The translations under genes and the position numbers were made by a program. The notes beneath the pieces were generated by a model, which did not search any database, was not told the DNA's origin, and saw only the letters and a list, made by a program, of their open reading frames with translations. Below are positions 1 to 5,990 of a stretch of 6,141 nt of DNA, piece by piece (the first letter of the stretch is position 1; each line of letters begins with the position of its first letter). This DNA comes from an uncultured Arenimonas sp. (lineage in GTDB: Bacteria; Pseudomonadota; Gammaproteobacteria; Xanthomonadales; Xanthomonadaceae), in assembly GCA_946885815.1 (NCBI GenBank), contig CAMPHE010000118.1, positions 1-6,141 of the forward strand, written 5' to 3'.

Positions 1-1310
1 GACTGCGACAGCGCACTGGTCGCATACGCGTGGCCGGCGAGCCGTGCCAGCGCTTCCTCGACGCCTTCGAAGCGCCCGATCGACAACCCGAACTGCTTGC
101 GGATGCGCGCGTACGCGCCGGTGACGACCGCGGCCAGCTTCGATGCCCCGCTGGCGGTCGACGGCAGCGTGATCGCACGTCCCACCGACAGGCATTCCAC
201 GAGCATGCGCCAGCCTTCGCCGATGTAATCCTCGCCGCCCACCAGCTGGCTCAGCGGCACGAAGACGTCGTGGCCGCGCACCGGGCCGTTCTGGAACGCG
301 CAGTTGAGCGGGAAGTGGCGTCGGCCGACCTGCAGCCCCGGCGTGTCGCGCGGCACGAGCGCGAGCGTGATGCCGCGATCGCTCTCGTCCGAGAGCAGGT
401 GATCGGGATCGTGCAGCCGGAACGCGAGGCCGATCACCGTCGCCACCGGCGCCAGCGTGATGTAGCGCTTGTCGAACGTGAGCCGCACCCCGAGCACGCG
501 CGCGCCGTTCCAGTCGCCTTCGCAGACGATGCCGTAGTCCGGGATCGACGTCGCGTCGGAACCGGCGGTCGGGCCGGTCAGCGCGAAGCACGGCACGTCG
601 CGTCCGTCGGCGAGGCGGGGCAGGTAGTGGTCCTTCTGCTCGGGCGTGCCGTAGTGCAGCAGCAGTTCCGCCGGGCCGAGCGAATTGGGCACGCCGACGG
701 TGGAACTGACCGTCGCCGAGATCGACGCCAGTTTCTGGATGACCTTGTGGTGCGCCAGCGCGCTGAAACCGAGGCCGCCGTACTGCTTCGGGATGATCAT
801 TCCGAAGAAGCGGTTCTTCTTCAGGAACTCCCACAGCTCGGGCGGCAGGTCGTTGCGGACGTGCGTGATGTCCCAGTCGTCCGTCATCCGGCAGGCCTGC
901 TCGACCGGGCCGTCGAGGAACGCCTGTTCCTCCGCGGTGAGTTCCGGCTTCGGCTGCGACAGCAGCCGATCCCACTTCGGCATGCCGGAGAACAGCTCGC
1001 CTTCGAAACCGACCGTGCCGGCTTCCAGCGCGGTCTTCTCGGTCGCCGACAGCGGCGGCAGGAGCTTCGTGTAGAACTTCAGCAGCGGCGCGGTGATCAG
1101 CGCCTGGCGTACCGCCGGGATCAGCAGCGGCAGCGCGACCACGCCGAGCAGCACCGCGGCGACGATCGTCGCCGGTCCGTTGGCGCCGGCGAGCGCGGCG
1201 CCCACCAGCAGCGTCGCGGCGATCGCCGTGAACACGGCGAGGCCGAGCCGGAAATACGCCGCGACGAGAACCGCCAGCAGCAGCGCGAGGAAGGGGGCGA
1301 GCACGGTCAT
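1..1310 (-). CDS. fadE: FadE-type acyl-CoA dehydrogenase, N-terminal 436 residues (partial)
   Basis: Membrane-associated flavoprotein that oxidises acyl-CoA to trans-2-enoyl-CoA, the first step of beta-oxidation. The ATG is at 1310-1308, and reading runs leftward off the window edge without a stop, so roughly half of a protein that is about 815 residues in E. coli is visible. Residues 3-66 form two or three hydrophobic segments, as in enterobacterial FadE. The motifs [13 protein letters not shown] (167-179) and [11 protein letters not shown] (243-253) follow, then stretches close to my memory of E. coli FadE ([54 protein letters not shown]). The usual Glu of the acyl-CoA dehydrogenase signature is replaced by Gly (LTGP), as is typical of FadE, which has Ser there. 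The start is supported by GGAG at 1321-1318, seven bases upstream, inside the end of the hydrolase gene. The ATGA overlap with that gene implies translational coupling. The C-terminal half is not visible. Confidence 0.96.
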   Translation of the reverse strand, partial: MTVLAPFLALLLAVLVAAYFRLGLAVFTAIAATLLVGAALAGANGPATIVAAVLLGVVALPLLIPAVRQALITAPLLKFYTKLLPPLSATEKTALEAGTVGFEGELFSGMPKWDRLLSQPKPELTAEEQAFLDGPVEQACRMTDDWDITHVRNDLPPELWEFLKKNRFFGMIIPKQYGGLGFSALAHHKVIQKLASISATVSSTVGVPNSLGPAELLLHYGTPEQKDHYLPRLADGRDVPCFALTGPTAGSDATSIPDYGIVCEGDWNGARVLGVRLTFDKRYITLAPVATVIGLAFRLHDPDHLLSDESDRGITLALVPRDTPGLQVGRRHFPLNCAFQNGPVRGHDVFVPLSQLVGGEDYIGEGWRMLVECLSVGRAITLPSTASGASKLAAVVTGAYARIRKQFGLSIGRFEGVEEALARLAGHAYATSALSQ

Positions 1311-2206
1311 CGGGAAACTCCGGGGGCGGCTGTCGGGGCCGCGGACAGGTCGGAAAGGAAATCGAGCACGGCGCCGGCGAACGCGTCGTTGTCGTCGCCT
1401 GCGACCATATGCGTCGCGTCGGGAAGTTGCACGTGGCGCGCGTGCGGCGCCAGTTCCATGAAGTGGTCCACCGTGCCGGCGGTGACCAGGTCGCTGCGGC
1501 CGCCGCTGACCAGCAGCAGCGGTACGTCGAGGGCGCGGCAGGCGGCTTCCACCGGAGCCTGCAGCGCGGCGGTCGTGGGGATGAATTCGGTCAGCAACCG
1601 CGGGTCCCAGTGCCACGCGAGGCGGCCGTCGGCGCGCGGCACCAGCAGGTGTTCGAGACGGGACGGCGACTTGCGCGCGCGGCGATGCGGCAGGTACACG
1701 GCGATGCGTTCGGCCGCGTGCTCGTACGACTCGAAGCCGTCGGGATGCGCGCTCATGAAACCCAGGATGCGCTCGACCCCCGATGCTTCCCAGCGGGGAG
1801 TGATGTCGGCCAGTACCAGTGCCGACCAGGGCCGATGCCGCGCCTGCGCGACCAGCCCGATCAGCCCGCTCATCGACGCGCCGACCAGCACCGGGGCCGG
1901 GCCGAGGGCGCCGGCCGCCGCCACGGCGTCGGCGACGAACTGCTCGCCGGAGTAGGGCGACGCGGCCGGATTGCGCCCGGAACCGCCGTGCCCGCGCAGA
2001 TCCCACGCGAGGCTGGCGTGCCCGGCGGCGGCGAGCCGTCGCTGCGTCGCCGACCACGCGTGGCGCGTCTGGCCGAAGCCATGGCCGAGCAGCACGCCGG
2101 GACCGCCGCCGTCATGGCGGTCGGCCGCCAGGACGATTCCGTCCCCGGTGGTGATCGTGAAGGCCCCGGCGACGGGCGTCGGGACACGGGCGGAAACTGT
2201 TTCCAT
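1307..2206 (-). CDS. Alpha/beta hydrolase, first gene of the fadE operon
   Basis: A 299-residue cytoplasmic alpha/beta-hydrolase-fold protein with no signal peptide or membrane segment. The fold landmarks appear in order: oxyanion-region motif GHGFGQ (41-46), strand and turn [10 protein letters not shown] (69-78), nucleophile elbow VGASMSG with Ser111 (108-114), acidic residue Asp239 in GGRSDLV, and His266 in DATHM. The triad Ser111-Asp239-His266 is complete and correctly spaced. The elbow is G-x-S-x-S-G rather than the textbook G-x-S-x-G, with Ser in the second small position. The substrate cannot be read from sequence: esterase, lipase, lactonase or thioesterase are all possible. Its stop overlaps the fadE start (ATGA), so the two are cotranscribed and probably coupled, which suggests a lipid or acyl-ester substrate feeding or protecting beta-oxidation (inference). 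There is no Shine-Dalgarno sequence before the ATG, and the promoter -10 ends seven bases upstream, so the mRNA may be leaderless. Confidence 0.93.
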   Translation of the reverse strand: METVSARVPTPVAGAFTITTGDGIVLAADRHDGGGPGVLLGHGFGQTRHAWSATQRRLAAAGHASLAWDLRGHGGSGRNPAASPYSGEQFVADAVAAAGALGPAPVLVGASMSGLIGLVAQARHRPWSALVLADITPRWEASGVERILGFMSAHPDGFESYEHAAERIAVYLPHRRARKSPSRLEHLLVPRADGRLAWHWDPRLLTEFIPTTAALQAPVEAACRALDVPLLLVSGGRSDLVTAGTVDHFMELAPHARHVQLPDATHMVAGDDNDAFAGAVLDFLSDLSAAPTAAPGVSR

Positions 2207-2220
2207 ACGGCGGAGTATTG
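2203..2220. promoter_or_regulatory. Candidate TetR operator, site 1 (over -10 and start codon)
   Basis: An interrupted palindrome reads CCATAC-GGCGGA-GTATTG on the plus strand, which is CAATAC-N6-GTATGG on the minus strand. Its 12 arm bases are identical to those of site 2 (2241-2258), while the six central bases differ at four positions. It covers the -10 hexamer of the hydrolase promoter, and the hydrolase ATG lies inside the GTATGG arm. A bound repressor would block RNA polymerase directly. Assignment to the adjacent TetR protein is inference from the divergent gene arrangement. Confidence 0.6.
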
Positions 2221-2243
2221 GTGTCGCCGAGGTGGCCTGTCAA
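2214..2243 (-). promoter_or_regulatory. Sigma70-type promoter of the hydrolase-fadE operon
   Basis: Reading the minus strand, a perfect -35 TTGACA (2243-2238) is followed after 18 bases by a -10 AATACT (2219-2214), which matches TATAAT at four of six positions. The expected transcription start, about seven bases on, falls at the hydrolase ATG (2206). It is overlapped at both ends by the two copies of the CAATAC-N6-GTATGG palindrome. Confidence 0.65.
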
Positions 2244-2258
2244 TACCGCAGCGTATGG
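2241..2258. promoter_or_regulatory. Candidate TetR operator, site 2 (touching -35)
   Basis: CAATAC-CGCAGC-GTATGG is a near-palindrome with five of six arm pairs matching. It is the second copy of the site at 2203-2220, in opposite orientation, with centres 38 bp apart. Its left arm shares three bases with the -35 hexamer of the hydrolase promoter. Conservation of the arms with divergence of spacer and flanks is what an operator pair would show. Confidence 0.6.
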
Positions 2259-2259
2259 T

Positions 2260-2278
2260 GCATCATCGGCGATGAAGC
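2260..2278. repeat. Imperfect 19-bp palindrome in the middle of the divergent region
   Basis: GCATCATCG and CGATGAAGC flank a single central G, and eight of the nine arm positions are complementary. The centre (2269) is almost exactly midway between the hydrolase and tetR start codons. It lies between the two promoters, overlaps neither, and its arms do not resemble CAATAC/GTATGG. It could be a site for a second regulator or a chance palindrome. Confidence 0.3.
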
Positions 2279-2315
2279 GGACCTGCGGGGCCGTCCGCTC
2301 GCCCCGTCCACCCCT

Positions 2316-2321
2316 TAGAAT
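2316..2321 (+). promoter_or_regulatory. Putative -10 element of the tetR gene
   Basis: TAGAAT matches TATAAT at five of six positions and lies nine bases upstream of the tetR ATG. Transcription would start within about three bases of the codon. No convincing -35 hexamer is visible at 16-18 bases upstream (around 2292-2299), so the promoter may be weak or depend on another factor. Confidence 0.45.
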
Positions 2322-2330
2322 CGCCACCGT

Positions 2331-2915
2331 ATGGCCGAGCCCGCGCGCAAATCCGACCGACCTTCACGACTCAGCGCCGAGGACTGGGCGCTGGGTGCCC
2401 TCGACGTGATCGCCGAGCAGGGCCTGGCGGCCGTGGCCGTGGAGCCGCTGGCGCGGCGGCTCGGCGTGACGAAGGGCAGTTTCTACTGGCACTTCCCGTC
2501 ACGCGAGGCGCTGCTGGTCGCCGCCCTGGAGCGGTGGGAGGCGATCGAGCAGGAAACCGTGTTCGGCAAGCTCGAGGTCATCTTCGACCCGCGGGCGCGG
2601 CTGAAAGCGCTGTTCGAGCTGGTCGCGCACGAACTCAAGCCCCACATCATCTATTCCGAGCTGCTCAAGGCGCTCGACCACCCGGTCGTGCAGCCGGTGC
2701 TGCAGCGGGTGTCGAAGCAGCGGCTGGACTACCTGGCGGCGAGCTTCCGGCAGGCCGGCCTGCCCCGGCTCGATGCGCAGAACCGGGCGCGACTGACCTA
2801 TGCCGCGTATGTCGGGTTCCTGCAGCTCTCCCTGCAGCTCGGCCAGCCGCGCCTGCACCATGACGAGTTCGAGGCGTACGTCGCCCACGTGATGTCGACG
2901 CTGATCCCGGAGTGA
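2331..2915 (+). CDS. TetR/AcrR-family transcriptional regulator
   Basis: A 194-residue one-component repressor of typical family length. The N-terminal DNA-binding domain spans roughly residues 14-62, and the recognition region LGVTKGSFYWHFPSREALL (44-62) is a classic TetR helix-turn-helix end. The C-terminal helical part (about 70-190) would bind ligand and dimerise. It is too variable to reveal the ligand. The gene is divergent from the hydrolase-fadE operon across 124 bp, so control of that operon, perhaps with a fatty acyl-CoA as inducer, is the natural hypothesis. The family includes such fatty-acid regulators, for example PsrA of Pseudomonas, but I do not claim orthology. No Shine-Dalgarno sequence precedes the ATG, and the TAGAAT -10 ends nine bases upstream, so translation may be leaderless. 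A GTATGG half-operator straddles the start codon, compatible with autoregulation. Confidence 0.93.
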   Translation: MAEPARKSDRPSRLSAEDWALGALDVIAEQGLAAVAVEPLARRLGVTKGSFYWHFPSREALLVAALERWEAIEQETVFGKLEVIFDPRARLKALFELVAHELKPHIIYSELLKALDHPVVQPVLQRVSKQRLDYLAASFRQAGLPRLDAQNRARLTYAAYVGFLQLSLQLGQPRLHHDEFEAYVAHVMSTLIPE

Positions 2916-2921
2916 TCCGGG

Positions 2922-2935
2922 CGCATACGTATGCG
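2922..2935. repeat. Perfect 14-bp palindrome downstream of tetR
   Basis: CGCATACGTATGCG is fully self-complementary and starts seven bases after the tetR stop, about 44 bp upstream of the putative pckG -35. It contains CATAC and GTATG, the core of the arms at the hydrolase promoter, but joined with no spacer. It could be an operator acting on pckG. It has no T-run and is not a terminator. Confidence 0.4.
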
Positions 2936-2945
2936 GTCGTCCGTT

Positions 2946-2973
2946 GCCGGCGCGAAGCCGGCCCGATGCCGGC
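2946..2973. repeat. Three GCCGGC units at 11-bp spacing, with a possible stem-loop
   Basis: GCCGGC occurs at 2946-2951, 2957-2962 and 2968-2973, exactly 11 bp apart, and again at 3008-3013. The first two copies can pair as a 6-bp stem with a GCGAA loop. Because no U-tract follows, this is at best a weak or factor-dependent terminator for tetR. The 11-bp phase equals about one helical turn. In GC-rich intergenic DNA, chance is a serious alternative. Confidence 0.35.
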
Positions 2974-2978
2974 GTTTG

Positions 2979-3007
2979 GCGACAGCCGGGGTCGTGGCCG
3001 GTAGAAT
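2979..3007 (+). promoter_or_regulatory. Putative sigma70 promoter of pckG
   Basis: GCGACA (2979-2984) has four of six matches to the -35 consensus and is followed, after 17 bases, by TAGAAT (3002-3007), with five of six matches to the -10. The same -10 hexamer precedes tetR. Transcription would begin near 3014 and give a leader of about 75 nt. The intergenic stretch 2916-3088 contains no coding sequence that I can support. Confidence 0.45.
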
Positions 3008-3088
3008 GCCGGCGAATCCCCGGCGCTGTTCGCGCGCGCCGACCCCGTTTCCCGCCCTGACCGGCCCCCTGCGGAGCCTTTCCATCAC

Positions 3089-4837
3089 ATGTCCACGAAG
3101 CTCGACAGCCTGAAGCAATGGGTCGACGACGTCGCCCGCCTGACGCGCCCCGACGCGATCCACTGGTGTGACGGCTCCGATGCCGAGAACGAGATGCTGG
3201 TGGCGAAGATGATCGCCGACGGCGACATGGTCCGGCTGAACGGGGAAACGCATCCGAACTGCCTGCTGCACCGGTCGAGCCCCAGCGACGTCGCCCGCGT
3301 CGAGCACCTGACGTTCGTCTGCACCCCCGAGCGCGACGACGCCGGCCCGAACAACCACTGGATGGCGCCCGCCGACGCGCACGCGAAGATCGACGCGCTG
3401 TTCGCGGGCTGCATGCAGGGCCGCACGATGTACGTCGTGCCGTACTGCATGGGCCCGATCGATTCGCCGCTGGCGCGCTGCGGCGTCGAGATCACCGATT
3501 CGCCGTACGTCGTCGCCAACATGCGCGTGATGACGCGGATGGGTGCGGCGGCGCTGGCGCGCATCGAACGCGAAGGCACGTTCGTCAAGGGCCTGCATTC
3601 CACCGGCGAACTCGACCCCGACCGCCGCTTCATCATGCATTTCCCGGACGAACTGGCGATCAAGAGCTACGGCTCGGGCTACGGCGGCAACGCGCTGCTC
3701 GGCAAGAAGTGCCACGCGCTGCGCATCGCCTCGCACCAGGCGCGCAGCGAAGGCTGGCTCGCCGAGCACATGCTGATCGTCGGCATCGAGAACCCGCAGG
3801 GCGAGACGCGCTACGTCGCCGCGGCGTTCCCGTCGGCGTGCGGCAAGACCAACCTGGCGATGCTGATCCCGCCGGAGGGTTATCGCGCCGCCGGCTGGAA
3901 GGTGTGGACCGTCGGCGACGACATCTGCTGGATGCGCCCGGGCGCGGACGGCCGTCTCTACGCGATCAACCCGGAAGCCGGTTTCTTCGGCGTCGCGCCC
4001 GGCACGAGCGCGAAGACCAACCCGAACGCGCTGGCGATGCTCGGCCAGGACGCGATATTCACCAATGTCGCGGTCACCGCCGACAACCAGCCGTGGTGGG
4101 AAGGTCTCGCCGAGGGGACGCCGGCGATCGACTGGCAGGGCCGCCCGTACGACAGGGCGAACGGCCCGGCCGCACACCCGAATTCGCGCTTCACCGTCAG
4201 CGCTAGGAACTGCCCGAGCTGGACCCCGAAGGCGGAGGATCCGCAGGGCGTGCCGCTCGACGCGATCGTGTTCGGCGGCCGCCGCGAATCGCTGGTGCCG
4301 CTGGTGTTCGAGGCGCGCGACTGGACGCACGGTGTGCTGGTCGGCGCGTCGATGGCGTCGGAGACGACGGCCGCCGCCACCGGCGCGGTCGGTGTCGTGC
4401 GCCGCGACCCGATGGCGATGAAGCCGTTCGCCGGCTACAACTTCGGCGACTACTTCGCGCACTGGCTGTCGTTCGACCAGCCCGGCGCGAAGCTGCCGAA
4501 GATCTTCCACGTGAACTGGTTCCGCAAGGACGGCGACGGGAAGTTCATGTGGCCCGGGTTCGGCGACAACCTTCGCGTGCTCGAATGGATGCTGCGCCGG
4601 GTCGCCGGCGACGCCGGCGCGATCGAGACGCCGATCGGTCACCTTCCGCGGCCGACCGACCTCGACGTGGAAGGCCTCGGCCTCGACGACGCGACGCTCC
4701 AGCAGCTGCTCGAAGTCGATCGCGAGGGCTGGAAGGCGGAAATGGAGAGCATCGGCGAGTTCCTCGACACCTTCGGCGAGCGCACGCCGCACGCCCTGAA
4801 GGCGGAACGGGCCCGCATCGCCGCCGGGCTCGCCTGA
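3089..4837 (+). CDS. pckG: Phosphoenolpyruvate carboxykinase, GTP-dependent
   Basis: A 582-residue cytoplasmic enzyme that converts oxaloacetate and GTP to phosphoenolpyruvate, GDP and CO2, the entry step of gluconeogenesis. Length is close to the 590-620 usual for the GTP class. Landmarks: KKCHALRIAS (206-215, metal and substrate binding lysines), His227 in EHMLIVG, the signature and P-loop AFPSACGKTN (246-255, with the hyper-reactive cysteine Cys251 and Lys253), the VGDDICWM aspartates Asp277-Asp278, RNCPSW (373-378), FGGRRESLVPLV (395-406) and the mobile lid ASMASETTAAATG (420-432). PFAGYNFGDYFAHWL (446-460) follows. All expected active-site elements are present, so the enzyme should be functional. 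A GGAG at 3073-3076 lies 12 bases before the ATG, slightly long for a Shine-Dalgarno sequence. It stands alone on the plus strand after tetR, and its link to fadE suggests growth on fatty acids, where PEP must be made from oxaloacetate. Confidence 0.98.
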   Translation: MSTKLDSLKQWVDDVARLTRPDAIHWCDGSDAENEMLVAKMIADGDMVRLNGETHPNCLLHRSSPSDVARVEHLTFVCTPERDDAGPNNHWMAPADAHAKIDALFAGCMQGRTMYVVPYCMGPIDSPLARCGVEITDSPYVVANMRVMTRMGAAALARIEREGTFVKGLHSTGELDPDRRFIMHFPDELAIKSYGSGYGGNALLGKKCHALRIASHQARSEGWLAEHMLIVGIENPQGETRYVAAAFPSACGKTNLAMLIPPEGYRAAGWKVWTVGDDICWMRPGADGRLYAINPEAGFFGVAPGTSAKTNPNALAMLGQDAIFTNVAVTADNQPWWEGLAEGTPAIDWQGRPYDRANGPAAHPNSRFTVSARNCPSWTPKAEDPQGVPLDAIVFGGRRESLVPLVFEARDWTHGVLVGASMASETTAAATGAVGVVRRDPMAMKPFAGYNFGDYFAHWLSFDQPGAKLPKIFHVNWFRKDGDGKFMWPGFGDNLRVLEWMLRRVAGDAGAIETPIGHLPRPTDLDVEGLGLDDATLQQLLEVDREGWKAEMESIGEFLDTFGERTPHALKAERARIAAGLA

Positions 4838-4844
4838 CGGCTTA

Positions 4845-4871
4845 AACCTTCCGGGGGCACGGCGCATCGGA
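4845..4871 (+). promoter_or_regulatory. Putative ECF-type promoter of the sigma factor operon
   Basis: AACCTT (4845-4850) and TCGGA (4867-4871) are separated by 16 bases, resembling the RpoE-group pattern GAACTT-N16-TCTGA. The whole element fits in the 40-bp gap after pckG, and transcription would start near the sigma factor ATG at 4878. Autoregulation is common for such sigma factors. No terminator for pckG is visible in the gap, so some readthrough from pckG is possible. Confidence 0.4.
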
Positions 4872-4877
4872 CTGGCT

Positions 4878-5474
4878 ATGCTGAGTCCCGCCGTGCCCTT
4901 CGCCGCCGCCGCCGACGACGACACCTCGCCCCGCGAGGAAGACCACGCGCTCGTGCGCGCGGCCGGCGCCGGCGACGTGCGTGCTTTCGAAGCGCTCTAC
5001 CGGCGCCATGCCCGCCGCATCCACGCGGTGCTGTGGCGGCTGTGCGGCCACGAGGCGCGCGCCGAGGACCTGGTGCAGGACGCCTTCGTCCGCGCGTGGC
5101 AGGCGCTGCCCGGCTTCCGTTTCGAGAGCGCCTTCTCCACCTGGCTGCATCGGCTCGCGGTCAACACGGCGCTGATGGAGCTGCGCGCGCGTCGCGGCGG
5201 CGAAGCCCTGGAGACCGGCGACGACGCGCTCGACCACCACGCCACGGCCGACAGCGCCGGGCACCGCACCGCGCTCGGCATCGACCTGGAGCGCGCCGTC
5301 GCGACGCTGCCGCCCCGCGCGCGGGCGGTGCTGGTGCTGCACGACATCGAAGGCTGGAAGCACGAAGAGATCGCCGCCGCGCTGGAGATGGCGGTCGGCA
5401 CTTCGAAAGCGCAGCTGCACCGCGCCCGTGGCCTGCTGCGCGCGCGACTGGGAGAAGACCATGGACGAGACTGA
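4878..5474 (+). CDS. ECF (sigma70 family, RpoE-like) RNA polymerase sigma factor
   Basis: A 198-residue extracytoplasmic-function sigma factor that redirects RNA polymerase core to a stress regulon. The sigma-2 domain spans about residues 22-106: AEDLVQDAFVRAWQ (62-75) is the core-binding region 2.2 and FSTWLHRLAVNTALMELRAR (86-105) the -10-recognising region 2.4. A short acidic linker (about 108-130) lacks region 3. Sigma-4 spans about 136-192, with LPPRARAVLVLHDIEGWKHE and the helix-turn-helix around EEIAAALEMAVGTSKAQLHR. The N-terminal 15 residues, including Ala4 and Asp3 runs, are probably disordered. No Shine-Dalgarno sequence precedes ATG 4878. The adjacent ECF-like promoter suggests a leaderless, autoregulated transcript. 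The anti-sigma gene overlaps its end by 14 bp, marking a sigma/anti-sigma pair. Confidence 0.94.
   Translation: MLSPAVPFAAAADDDTSPREEDHALVRAAGAGDVRAFEALYRRHARRIHAVLWRLCGHEARAEDLVQDAFVRAWQALPGFRFESAFSTWLHRLAVNTALMELRARRGGEALETGDDALDHHATADSAGHRTALGIDLERAVATLPPRARAVLVLHDIEGWKHEEIAAALEMAVGTSKAQLHRARGLLRARLGEDHGRD
5450..5454 (+). promoter_or_regulatory. Ribosome-binding site fixing the anti-sigma start
   Basis: GGGAG lies inside the 3' end of the sigma gene, six bases before ATG 5461. It favours that codon over the in-frame upstream ATG at 5428, which has no comparable site and would extend the overlap with the sigma gene. Confidence 0.65.
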
Positions 5475-5964
5475 TCTGCGCCGGCGACTGCACGGCCTGC
5501 CGCGCGACATCGAACCGTCGCGCGACCTCTGGCCGGGCATCGCCGCCCGTCTGCCACCACGCGCCGCCCGGGCGCCGCGCCGCTCGCGACGCCCGTGGTT
5601 CGCGGGCGTGGCGATCGCCGCCTGCCTGTGCGTCGCGGTCGGCGTCGCGTACACGCTGCGGCCGGCGGTGTCCGTCGACCACGGCCCCGCGCCCGTGACC
5701 GCGGCGGCGCTCGACGACGCGCGACACGATCTGCTGGTGCGCGAAGCCGACGCGATGACGCTCGAATACGAAGCGGCGCTGCGCCAGTTCGAGGGCGCGG
5801 CGATGCCCGCGGCGCTGCGGCCGGCACTGGCGACGCTCGATCGCAGCGCGCTGGAGATCCGCGGCGCGCTCGCCGACGACCCCGACGCGGTATTCCTGCT
5901 CGAGCAACTGCGACGCACCTACGCCCGCCGCGTGACGCTGACGCAGCGCGCGGTCACCGGCTGA
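5461..5964 (+). CDS. Single-pass membrane anti-sigma factor
   Basis: A 167-residue protein. The N-terminal cytoplasmic segment (1-45), with DIEPSRDLWPGIAARL (16-31), would bind the sigma factor. A basic stretch (RRSRRP, 40-45) precedes one transmembrane helix at about 46-66 (WFAGVAIAACLCVAVGVAYTL), and a periplasmic part (67-167) contains the helical segment DPDAVFLLEQLRRTYARRVTLTQRAV. The His-x3-Cys-x2-Cys motif of zinc-binding anti-sigma factors is absent, so redox sensing of that kind is unlikely. Gene order, 14-bp overlap with the sigma gene and topology support the call more than sequence similarity does. How the signal reaches it (proteolysis or direct binding) is not visible. The start at 5461 was chosen over 5428 because of the GGGAG site. 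Confidence 0.82.
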   Translation: MDETDLRRRLHGLPRDIEPSRDLWPGIAARLPPRAARAPRRSRRPWFAGVAIAACLCVAVGVAYTLRPAVSVDHGPAPVTAAALDDARHDLLVREADAMTLEYEAALRQFEGAAMPAALRPALATLDRSALEIRGALADDPDAVFLLEQLRRTYARRVTLTQRAVTG

Positions 5965-5990
5965 CCGAAGAAATTCCGAGGAGAACGACG

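Noticed and set aside
30..1955. 641-residue open frame on the plus strand
   Set aside because: It lies antisense to fadE and the hydrolase, both with recognisable motifs. Its Arg-rich, low-complexity translation is what antisense frames give in GC-rich genes.
2208..2229. CGGCG ... CGCCG inverted repeat over the hydrolase -10
   Set aside because: Five-base G/C-only arms are expected by chance here, and the overlapping CAATAC-N6-GTATGG site is far more specific.
3008..3025. GC-rich possible hairpin in the pckG leader
   Set aside because: Only about five pairs without conserved loop or U-tract, so there is no support for a riboswitch or attenuator.
4901..4922. GCC/GAC triplet run in the sigma gene start
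   Set aside because: It encodes a short Ala/Asp linker and is ordinary low-complexity coding sequence in GC-rich DNA.
2798..4924. 708-residue open frame on the minus strand
   Set aside because: Antisense to pckG, part of tetR and the sigma gene start. The composition is rich in Arg, Ala, Val and His with no domain, so it is a codon-bias shadow.
5428..5460. Upstream in-frame ATG for the anti-sigma gene
   Set aside because: It would add 11 residues buried in the sigma gene. It lacks a ribosome-binding site, whereas ATG 5461 has GGGAG six bases upstream.
4842..5918. 358-residue open frame on the minus strand
   Set aside because: Antisense to the sigma and anti-sigma genes, with Ser/Arg/Ala-rich low complexity and no recognisable fold.
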